A stretch of DNA of 64,000 nt from Conoideocrella luteorostrata (taxonomy: Eukaryota > Ascomycota > Sordariomycetes > Hypocreales > Clavicipitaceae). The stretch spans positions 53,711-117,710 of the forward strand of contig JASWJB010000116.1 in the NCBI GenBank assembly GCA_032433595.1, written 5' to 3'. Positions 36,704-46,935 of the stretch are shown piece by piece. Numbering within the stretch: the first letter of the stretch is position 1; every line of letters starts with the position of its first letter. The notes under the pieces were generated by a model, which made no database searches, was not told where the DNA came from, and worked only from the letters and a program-made list of their open reading frames with translations. A program made the position numbers and the translations under genes.

Positions 36704-37008
36704 TTAGCCGATCTTGATGCAGCTGGCGTCGATGTTGATAAGTCCCTTCTGCACATGTGTGTTAGTGGTATCCTTTATGAGCACCATCAAACTTGGTAGT
36801 ATCTCTATCTTACCTGAGGGGCAGCCTTGCAGCAGTAAGAACCGCCAGCGCAGTTGTTGCCGAGGACATCGACGTTGCAGAGAATGCCAACGAGACCATT
36901 GCAGCAGACATAGTTGGGGTTGTTGTTGTTGCACGTTCCCGGGTTGGTACCGGTGGGAACGGCGAGGGCAGTAGCGACAAAGGTGGCGAGAGCGAATGCG
37001 TACTTCAT
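36704..37008 (-). CDS. Very small hydrophobin
   Basis: Exons 37008-36814 and 36748-36704 give 79 residues. The signal peptide is MKYAFALATFVATALA. The eight cysteines fall at 26, 35-36, 44, 53, 59-60 and 75, the hydrophobin order C-CC-C-C-CC-C. Spacings are 8, 7, 8, 5 and 14; the second loop is much shorter than in usual class I (about 17 or more) or class II proteins. The last cysteine is supplied by exon 2, which supports the splice. Hydrophobins self-assemble at air-water interfaces and coat aerial structures. A TATA box lies about 135 bp upstream. Confidence 0.82.
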
Positions 37009-37141
37009 TTTGAGAGATGGAAATGCTGAGGGCTAGGTTTTTTCTAGGCTGAAAGAGAAGCAGAAAGATGAGTTCTGATGGTAAGAATTGATGTTTGATG
37101 AAGAAGAATTTTGAAGTTGTGTCAGTGGAGGAATCACTGGC

Positions 37142-37149
37142 TTTTTATA
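37142..37149 (-). promoter_or_regulatory. TATA box of the hydrophobin gene
   Basis: TATAAAAA on the minus strand, about 135 bp before the hydrophobin ATG. Confidence 0.5.
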
Positions 37150-40100
37150 CTCTGAAGACTCAACTATTTAGCCCCCAAAACCAATTCCCGAGGCGTAGGC
37201 ATCGTTTGAAGTAAGGTTATCTATTCCTCAGGACTGACCGGGCCGGTGAGTGTAAAGCTGGAAGGGGTATGCGTAATCCAAAGGACAAGAGTGTTCAACT
37301 TGCGTCTTGTTGAGCAAACATGTAATACTTTCTCGGCGAACCTTTAAAATGAAGCGCTGGGAATATATCCATGCCAATTCCCCATTTAGTTAGACTTGAG
37401 GGATCAGCGGCAGTAGTTTGATGCATTTGCCCAGCCACTCATGTGATATTATGCAGAGTACACTATATTCTCTATTTCGATGGGATAGATTCAAGGAACG
37501 GGGTTTTAAACGCGCATTAGGTTGAGACTAGGATGCGCTTGCAGCATTGCCGCTTCAATTTCGCTTACGTATATGGCTTGAGGCTTCACCGACTGTCGTT
37601 GTCAAGGATGACAACAAAAGCCCGGTGGTAGCGTCGGCGACAAGCAGGCATTTGAACGCCACCGATTGAGCGCATGTCAACGAACAAGGTGATTTCTAGC
37701 TTGGACCTGAGATTAGTTGTCGCATCTCAAGGCTATGCCAGTCTGAGTCCTAGTTTTAAGGAGCTTGTAAATGAGGTGTTTCAACTTTTCATTCGATGGC
37801 GACGGCCCGGAAATGCTGGATTCCGGCGCGCATGCAAAAGTAGGCCCGACCAAGCGACACCGTAGTTAGTCCAACCTTCCTTTCTTGGGGCAATTGAGTT
37901 ATGGGCTGCAAGCGATAGTCGACGCAGAAACGAGGTGTTTTTGGCTTGGAGGTCGTAAAAAAACGTGAATGTTGATCTTTCACATGACCCCGACGCCGCG
38001 AAACAAGACTCCAACCGCCAAGGCACATTGACAAACGCCAATTCCTCTCGACAGGATCTTGGCAGGGCCTATGCGCTTGCTGAAAATCTCTTGTCATTGG
38101 TGGCAATTCCTCACCCCTGCGGGCTCGCTCCGCTGTAGACGTGGCCAAGAATGAAGGAAGCAAACAAGCAAATAAGCCAAGCTACCTTGCAGCTCCCATT
38201 GACATTGACTGGTCCAATCATTACGATCGCCGATCTTTCCCACTTCCCGCTTCCGCCCCCAGGTTCGCGGCGTCAAGGATTCATGTGCCGGTTGCATATG
38301 CGCTATAATGCAGGTGATGTCTGATTGGCAGTTACGGTCTATGGACGGGACGCGTTGCCACCCAAGAATGACATTGTTTTCTACGGAGTATCGGCGAAAG
38401 AAAGAAACAACGGCCATCCGCAAGCCACATGAATGCCGATAATGCAAGCCGACACCCTGGCTAGCTGACTGGTTGGTTATCGGCTGCAGGAGGGGTGCGG
38501 TGCAAAGCCATGCAATGCAGATAGACGGGGTAAAATGGTCTGATGCTCGAACGCCTGCATCAGTCACGCATTTCAATTCGCACCTGCAATGTACGGAGTA
38601 GTGTGCTTTGCTGGCAACGAGCGTCACCACTCAGAGCGCGCTTTTGGCATTCTGCGCTGTCAGCAGCACCGTATATTGGTTACCGGACATTGGCTACCGG
38701 ATATTGGCTACCTGATAACTATTGGTCCAAGGTTTTGTTAACTGATGTAACGTCAACTGAACACAAGGGTTGGGTCAGCTTCACCGGACGGTGGCATTTC
38801 GACTGCGGAGTAGTCAAACAATATAGAGACATAGAGTAAGCCACGGAACACTCACCAGAGGCTTACGACGCCATACCTTACCGGACCTTTCTCCCCTTTC
38901 TTCCCTTTAGTCTCAAGCCACAGCTCTGTTTTCCCTTCCTAATTATAGAAAGGGAAGGTGGGGGTTTGTGGGTGATGCCGCGGCGCCCAACGCAGGCCGG
39001 ATGACGTCAGGGTAGCCAGCTCGCCGCGGAATTTCCCGCCTCTCTGCCACAATCCTCATGTGCACGTCCTCAGCCGTCCTTTGCACAACAAGAACAATCC
39101 ATGCCCTTGTTCTTTGTTTTCCCCTGATTTAGGAGTACAACAGAGAGAGAATCTTTCTTAGCTGACGGAGTTTGCCGGCCCTGCTCCATCCTCGACATAG
39201 CCGGAAGTCTGCCCTTCGGATCTCGCTCAACATGAACGATCCACATCACCAAAAACAATAAAGGGCAGCCACAGCAACCAAGCCAGGGGCGGAAAGCCAA
39301 CAACTAACAAACTGGCGCTAAGAGGAATCGGACCCATTTGCTCCGTAGTCGTCCCTAAACGCGGCACGAGTATCGCATCCAAGTTGCCAAGCTATTCTGC
39401 GTCAGGTCTCAGCGCAGCGAAGACATGCAGATAAGGTGACAAGGTGCATTAGCCGTGGTCTAGACCAAAAACAGTTAGTTACTGTCCGATACAAGGTACA
39501 AAGGCGGAACGCGGGAGACGGCACGGGTCATGAAGATACTGCTCGGAGAGACCCAACACTGTTCGTTGCACAAAAGACCAATGGAAGCAACACTACCTAG
39601 GTAGCAAACTGGCTGGAAAGGTCTTCAAATTTCCAGAGACACACAAAGTGCACAACGGGATGCAACACACAAAACCTGCGACCAGAATTAGAGACTCAAT
39701 TCACTAAATACCAAGCAAACCGGCTAGCCGTGGCACCGGATGTATCCTTTTACCTCAAGCGGCTCTATGTGCGAGTTCCGTGGTCTAATACGTCATCCGT
39801 CAGTCGTCCATATTCGTAAATAAATAAGCATTGAAGTCAGTTTTCTCACCACGCCACATCCGTCAGCCAGTGCGAGCCTGCAATTTCAGCTTGCCCTAGT
39901 CCGCGATATGGCACGGCCACCATCCCGTCACCAGCACGCTCCTCTTCAGAGCGAACCTCCCCGCCTCCCGTTCCCAGTTTTCTCGCATTCTCAATTATCC
40001 CGCTTATGCTCCGTAACAAAGATTACTTTCGTCAGTGGCTGCCCGGGGAGGACAATTTATGTGACGCATCACCGCCAACATAATTTGTCCCCCGTATGGC

Positions 40101-41025
40101 TGCGTTGCCATGATGCCAGTGGTCAGTGGAGAAACCCTAGAAATTTCGGGATCACCGTCCTGGGTGGCGCTCAATTTATTGATGTGTTTGCTGTTTTCCT
40201 CGCGCATATCGGGTGTCGGGTGACTTGCCAATCTTCCCGACTGTCGCCGAGGCGGCATCGGCCACACTCTGAACAAAGCAGATTAAGCTCGGAGAATTAT
40301 ACTATATTCTCTCATCTAACCTATCCTTGCAACGTTCTCTGCCAAAGTAAACTCCGGCACCGTTAGCGTCGTTCTGTTAACCTTTAGTCTGTGACAAGCA
40401 GAGTGGGGCAGTACACGTCATGAAGCTGGGATTCGTTCTCACGCCCCCATGCCAGGCATCGATCGACTGCTATTGGTGTATGTACTGCGGGAAATGCCGT
40501 ACTCACAACTCTCCTCTAAACAAAGAGTCCCCGTGGACGAAATCCTACGGATGGCATTTCCCCCACACAACGGCACTTCGATGTTGCTACTTACGCTTTC
40601 CTAACATGAGTGCCTAGGTAGGTCTTGAGAATGGTGTCAAGTGGTCGTCGAGTATTCGTGAGCAACTGTGGTGCGAGCTGCCATGCCTGTTCAAATGTGG
40701 ACAGAAGTTGTTCTTTCCGTTATGGTCTAGCAAGTCACCTCCGTTAAACTAGTCATCTGTTGGGTGCAAACAACTTGAGCTACATCGAACCCGAACCGTT
40801 ACACGGCGGCCTGCGCCACAGCATTGCAAGCTAGTGCTGCTCCACCGTAGGGTGACGCAGATCATTTTTGTGAAATTACTAACTAGTGACGCATCACATC
40901 TGTAGTGAGTCTCAAAGATACTTGTACAACACAAACGCGGAGATTAGCATCAATGTCAACAATGCTGTTGACGCCCCTGAATTTGCAGAGATGAGTTTCC
41001 TTCTAACTACCTACCCCGGCTATTC
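37150..41025. other. Long gene-free stretch
   Basis: Nearly 4 kb. Open frames up to 178 codons occur near 38.1-38.6 kb and 39.9-40.4 kb on either strand, but they show no domain, splice pattern or protein-like composition. Contains inverted TACTCCGTA at 38382 and 38592 and a tandem repeat at 38673-38714. Confidence 0.4.
38673..38714. repeat. Three tandem copies of a 14-bp unit
   Basis: The unit ATATTGGYTACCGG is repeated three times in 42 bp with one or two changes per copy. A minisatellite. Confidence 0.8.
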
Positions 41026-44000
41026 CTAGTCTTCAACTCGAACGAAAAAATCTGCTTGATCTTTCCCAGCCACGACAACAGCTCTCTCCGCCAAGTAGTC
41101 ACCAGAGGCGACTCTGAGCTTCTCGGGGGTAGCAGGGGCGTTAAGTAGCAAGGGGCTTTTGATGTTGTTCATACTGCGTGCAGCCTTGACAGCCTCCCTT
41201 AGGGCAAAGTAAACCGTGGACCCAAGGAACAAGGGAGGCTCTCCCACGCCCTTACTGCTTTGGATCGAGCGCAGGCTCTCCCAACTGATGGGCTTTCCAT
41301 TCTGGTCGTGCTCGAGCATGGAGATGTTGAATACTTGCGGTATGTCGGAAAAGCCTTAGATGTCGGTCAGTAAAGTCATGGGATTTGCAGGCTAAGCAAT
41401 GGATCGACTCACCTGGTATTTTGTACGTTCCCGGTCCTTTTGTAAAAATCTCGCCCTTCTTGGTCCATAAAGATTCCTCCATAGTGAACAGCCCCTGACC
41501 CTGCACGAATGCACCTTCGATCTGGCCATAGTCTATGGCTGGATTGATGGAACGACCGATGTCCTACTATGCTTTAGCTGGGAGCCCATTGTTGCAGGGT
41601 ACTGGAAGCTTTACCATCATCACATCTGCTCGCAGAACAGTAGAATCGCCAGTCAAGAGATCAAGCTCGACTTCAGCGATCGCCCTGAAGTCATATTAGT
41701 AACTTTGCTATCATATTTTCTCGTCCCACGAGAAGCTTACACTCCTTGGGTCCAGTAATAATACCTGCGGAGAAAAGATTAGCCCGACTACGTTCAAAGT
41801 TTTGCCCCTGTACAGTGCTAGAATCACGTACATCGGCTTGGGGTTTACGAAATTGCCCCATTCGAATCCTATTCGTGGCATCTTCCAATATCCATTTGCC
41901 GCCAGATTTACCCTGTCGAGATATGCAGCGTGAGCGAGGACTTTGAGGGGGGCATCTGCCCCATACTTGTTACGATATGGCGCTAGACGCTCGTTTATCT
42001 GGTCACAGGCGTTTTTCACCGCCATCCCATTCAGATCACTGCCTGCTGACGCGGCAGTGGGCGAAGCATTGGCAACCTGATCGGACTGAGAGTCCTTGTT
42101 GAAGATTTGATCCGCGTCGGCACCTAGTTCCTCTGCGGCAACCTGGCACATCTTGGTGTACAATCCCTGACCCATTTCTGTCCCTCCGTGATGCAGAAGA
42201 ACAGAGCCGTCCTCGTAGATTCTGACGTACGCCCCTGCTTGGTTAAGGTGAAGTGCAGTAGCGAAACTAAGAGCACGTTAGCGATAATATATTGCTTATC
42301 GTACCTGACTGGGAAAGACGCGAGGCGACGAAGATAGCACATGTAGTAAGCATTCGTCGGATACATACCTCAAGCCGAACTTGGTGGGAATTCGCACTAT
42401 GCCCCTTTTTCTGAACCGGTTCTTGGCGTTGAAGTTCACCACCATTGATTTTCGCTTTTCGTACTCTGCTGTTGAGCTGAGCTGGTCGATCATCGTCGCA
42501 ATATGGAAATCCTCGGTGATATCCTGTAAGAATGGAGTCTTTTGGCCGAGCTGGTATAAGTTGCGGACGCGTAGCTCATCAACATCAATCCCTAGCCGCT
42601 CTGATATGTGAAACATTATCGACTCCGTAAAATACATTCCTTGTGGACCGCCAAATCCGCGGTAGGCTGTGTTGCTGACAATATTTGTCTTGCAAACCCA
42701 CCCACGGATCCAGGCATGGGATATATGATAGCAGTTATCAAGATGAGTGCACGCACGATCCCTAGTTGTGCAGTGTTAGCAAGAGTAAAACACCGACCGT
42801 ATACAGAATGAGACTCAATACTGACATGACTGCTCCGCTCATATCGAGCGAGTGGCCCGCGTTGTTGTACATATCTGCATCAAGACAAATAATACGACCT
42901 TCAAAGTCCACTCCTACCTTCCAATGGCACTGGAATGGATGACGCTGACCACTACTCGCAATATCCTCATCGCGACTAAGCATCATACGAACTGGTCGGC
43001 CTGACTTCTGGGCCGCAAGTGCTACCATCATGGCGAACGGTGTGCTTCTTGACTCCTTGCCACCGTAGGCGCCGCCCATGCGCCGCACGCGCATATTGAC
43101 CCTACTCATTGGGACACCGAGCACCTGTGCCACGAATACCTGATTCTCCATCAGGTTCTGAGTAGACGAGTATACCTCCATAGAACCATCCTCAATATGG
43201 GGTATCGCGAATGCGGCCTGCGTCTCCAGGTAGAAGTGCTCCTGACCACCTATCTTTGACTTTCCCTCGAACACATGGTCGCATTTGCTAAAAGCTTCTT
43301 CGAGTGAGCCGTCGACGGCGTCTCCCTTTCTCAGCTCCTTTCCATGCTTAAAGAAGCTTTTCGCCTTGATGGCATCGCTTATCGTCAAGATAGTCGGTAA
43401 GGCTCTGTACTCAACTCGGACTTGGTCGGCGGCAGCCCGGGCCTCAAGAGCTGAGTGGGCATAGATCAATCCGATGGTCTGTCCATAATAAATCACCTTA
43501 CCATCCGCGAAAAGATCTTCATCTCTTCTAACAGGGCCCCATTTGTTGCCTCCTTCTGGTACATTATTACGGTCGACATAGCCCACTACGCCAGGCATGT
43601 CCAAGGCAGGTTGCCAATCCACACTGACCAACTCAGCGTGTGCCGCTGCGGACATGACGAGAGCACCGAAAAGCTCATTGTGGTGCTTGGGCATGTCGTC
43701 AACATACTCGGCTTCTCCAGTGCAGTGCTTCAGGGCCGAGAGATGAGGGAGGGCCTTGCCAACCGCTCTGGTCCCCAGCCGAGGCGTGTGTGTGTGGCTG
43801 CCGGATGATATTTCGCGGTGGATCTCCTCTATCAGATCGCGATCAAAGACTGCCAGTCCGAGGTCATGGCTAGCTTCGTGCCAGAACCGAAAAAACATGG
43901 AAATGGACAGCGCTGTCTCCTCGGTCAGTCTACCAAGCGGTGAAAGTGTATGTAACAATGGAACTTTGCCTACTTCTTCGATAATGTGCCATACCACCCG

Positions 44001-45934
44001 GTACGCCCTGGGAAAGATTAAAATCTTGCAAAAGGGCGTCAATAGTAGATTCAAGGGTGCTAGTGTGAGCCCAAACTCGCCCTAGAATTGCTTGCTGTGC
44101 CTTCTCTGCAAACACCGTGGTTGGCGCTAAGCCGCCGTACGCAATGATTGCCTTCGTTACAACTCCGTTCTCGTCAAGACCAACTGTCATTCCAGAAGTG
44201 ACAATCGCAATATCATCATCCTTCCTCTTAGCTTGTTTGTAGGCCTTCGTAATCTCCCGTTGGCCCTTACCTGGCAGTGGAATGACTATCTCAGTGATGA
44301 TACCGTCTTCAGGCAGTGCCGTTGTCCTGTAGCCGAGGAACCATTTTGAGAGGGGCGTCTCACATGATCCTAGTTTCCGCGACGTAACAGCAACACTTGC
44401 GCCTGCAGCCATAAGAATGGGGGCTGAGTCCGAAATGGGGCTTGCTGTGGCCAAGCTCCCTGCTAAACTGGCTACGTTGCGAATCTGACGACCCGCAAAG
44501 TAGCGAAGTTGCTTTCGTAGACCGTCCAGAGCAGATGCCCGTAGTCCTAGTTTTGCGTATAGGGTTGCGCATAAATCCTCGACCTTGGTCAATGGCAAGT
44601 TAGCCGGAATACGCAGCTCGGTAAGACTGTCTATTTCGGCATCAGTCTGTGGCGGCGTGTATTCTCTGAGCTCGGCAATGTCGGCAGCGTAGATGGATAC
44701 TCGATAGTCCATTTTCTTGAAGCGAACTTCGATCTGGGTTTCGCTTGCACCGCCGACCACTTTGGCTGCAGGATAGATGCTTTTCAGGTCGACAAGCTGT
44801 TGCAGGCTTATTGGTCTGAACCAGAGCTTCTGCTTGTTGCCGTAGCAAATTGGCTGCGCTTCTTGCTTTCGAAGTGAAGAGGGGAAGATAGGCTCCGCAC
44901 CAGGTTCATATGGCAGGAAATTCTCTGTCTGGCTGGTTTGTGAAGTCGATTTTGGTGGCGGTGCCGTCGGGGAACAGGTCGATTGCTGCGGATCATCTCG
45001 ACAGCAACCCCCTGGACGACCACACGAGCCAACTGATCTTCCCAGGCTCTCATGAGTTGTTTTAGTGCAGTCCCCCTCTATTGCTGTGCTATTATGATCG
45101 GTCTGTACTGGGCTATGTATGAGATCCTTCCTCAAATCCTCAAGAATGAAAGTTCTCGCCGCTTCGAGTATTGGCTTATATCCTGTCTTTGGTACAATTT
45201 AGCAAACACTTTGAGCCATTCTCACAAGCACATCGAACAGGTAGATAAGACAAATAACTTACGCAACGACAAAGGTTACCGTCCAGATGACCTTTCATCT
45301 CTACGTCGGAGAGTGTGAGATGAAATTTCCCATCATAATAGGAATTTCTAATGACTGCGTATAAACTCATCACTATTCCAGGGGTACAAAATCCACATTG
45401 TGAACCGCTATTTGCGCCAGAAAATAATCTCAGCATCAGTATCGAGGATGGATTCGCCGTCATAGATTGTCAAACTTACTGCATCTTCGCAATCCTCTCC
45501 TGTAAAGGGTGAGGTTGTCTCGTCGTCCCAAGTCCTTCGATCGTAACCAGGGCCTTGCCATCGACTCCGATAAGCGGGAAAAGACAGGCATTGATAGCAT
45601 CATGCTGAACCCGGTTGTTTGGTAACGCTGTCTGTAAAACGACAGTGCAAGCACCGCAACCGCCCTCTCCACAGCCCAACTTGGTACCTTTGAGTCGATC
45701 TTGTGCTCTAATCCAGTCTAGCAACACCCACTCTGGGTTTGGGTTCTTCACTATCGTGAGCTTACCATTTACAAAGAACCGTATCTCGGAACTCCGATAT
45801 GTAGACTCAATGACAGACGAGAGAGATGTCGGAGCTTGGTCTTTCTGAGGGCTGTTACTGCTATCGGAAAGGGGAGGGGAGGGAAGAGGATCTGGAGCTC
45901 CCACTTCCACCTTGGAAGTCGTGTTAACCGACAT
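41026..45934 (-). CDS. Molybdenum hydroxylase, xanthine dehydrogenase family
   Basis: Ten exons (45934-45480, 45407-45263, 45186-43974, 43916-42826, 42761-42369, 42266-41832, 41764-41741, 41684-41615, 41563-41413, 41354-41026) give about 1434 residues. N-terminal [2Fe-2S] domain CGEGGCGAC (Cys88, 93, 96); second cluster [10 protein letters not shown] and GNLCRC; FAD domain with [16 protein letters not shown]-terminal Mo domain with [37 protein letters not shown] and the active-site GVGEPPLF glutamate. Such enzymes hydroxylate purines or nicotinate using water and pass electrons to NAD. AYGGKE in place of the usual GFGGKE and the neighbours hint at a nicotinate hydroxylase (HxnS-like), but xanthine dehydrogenase (HxA) is equally possible by sequence. 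Exon 3 to 4: GT/AG splicing leaves one extra base. Exon 7 is only 24 nt. Confidence 0.88.
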
Positions 45935-46935
45935 GGTAGTCCAGAGTATCGTAGCGATGCAATACAGTGACTTATGTTACCCGAACAGATATGGGAAGAA
46001 AAAATAGACACAAATTGATCACATCAGCTAGCGTAGAACACATCTAGGTATATGGATCGGCTTTCGCAAGTGCAGCACGATGACTACGAGAAACCGTAAC
46101 AATGGCCACACTGTTTTGGCATTCGATGATGACTGGCGACAGGGTTCGAGACCGCTGCTGAGTATCGTCTGGCCGTTCGGACAGAAGAAAGTCAGTGAGG
46201 AGGGGGTTTGCTCTGACACACTCAGCCAACCGCTCTCGAGTACAATTAGCGAAATGATTGAAGGCAATATACGGTGAAAGGTCACCGGAAAAACTACCAA
46301 GTTACTGCAAGCAACCCGTTCCCGAGACAAATGTCGCCTTTTCGCCACCACGTTGTCGTGTCTTGTGGCCTCGCCGCGCGATCGGAGCACAGAATGTCGG
46401 TCTCAAAAGTGGGGGTGGATAAGTGCCTAACCCTAACACTCCATAGATGCTGGCGCCTTACCCCGCAGACGGTATGTGTAGATAGATGTGTGCGTTTTGA
46501 GGTTCCCACCTTTGACCTTCGCACCAGGGGTATGTGCTTGTAACGCAACGGTCTAATCCGCGCATCTCCATGCCGCGCGACTAGAACTCTCAAGTGGAAG
46601 ATGGGGCTTCGCGATTTTCGTCGGAGTATTTGACCTAGGATAGTCAAAGTGATCTGAGTTGGCCTGCTGAACAGGTTATGCCCCATTTGACTGTGTGGGA
46701 TTAAAATATACTTTATCCTGTCGGATGGCTTGAATCGCCAGCCGTTTGTGGCTTGACCTTCTATAAATAGGCTTTGGGCCTGTATCGTCAGGCTGTTTTA
46801 GGATCTGAGGATCAAAGATTGTGTCAAAGGTTTAATGAACCTGAACACGCGCGGTTGGCACTTGTCCTTGACCTAACTGGGAACGAGTCTCACAAACTGT
46901 CCGCTGAGATTTCAACTCCACACCGAACCAGTAGA
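45935..46935. promoter_or_regulatory. Divergent promoter of Mo hydroxylase and MoCo sulfurase
   Basis: A 1.0-kb region between two divergent start codons. AGATAG near 46480 fits the HGATAR site of GATA-type nitrogen regulators; other GATAA cores lie near 46428 and 46715. Co-regulation of the two genes is plausible; not shown. Confidence 0.4.
46762..46769 (+). promoter_or_regulatory. TATA box of the MoCo sulfurase gene
   Basis: TATAAATA. It lies just before the upstream in-frame ATG at 46774, which would therefore precede the transcription start; this favours the ATG at 46936. Confidence 0.55.

Noticed and set aside
37781..38630. Long minus-strand open frames of 86 to 178 codons
   Set aside because: No start context, domain, splice pattern or protein-like composition, and overlapping frames on the other strand are similarly open.
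39908..40366. Plus-strand open frame of 152 codons
   Set aside because: Composition rich in R, H, S and C without any recognisable motif; probably chance in a gene-free region.
46774..46935. 54-codon N-terminal extension of the MoCo sulfurase
   Set aside because: It would start 5 bp after a TATA box and so before transcription begins; the sequence is not like the family.
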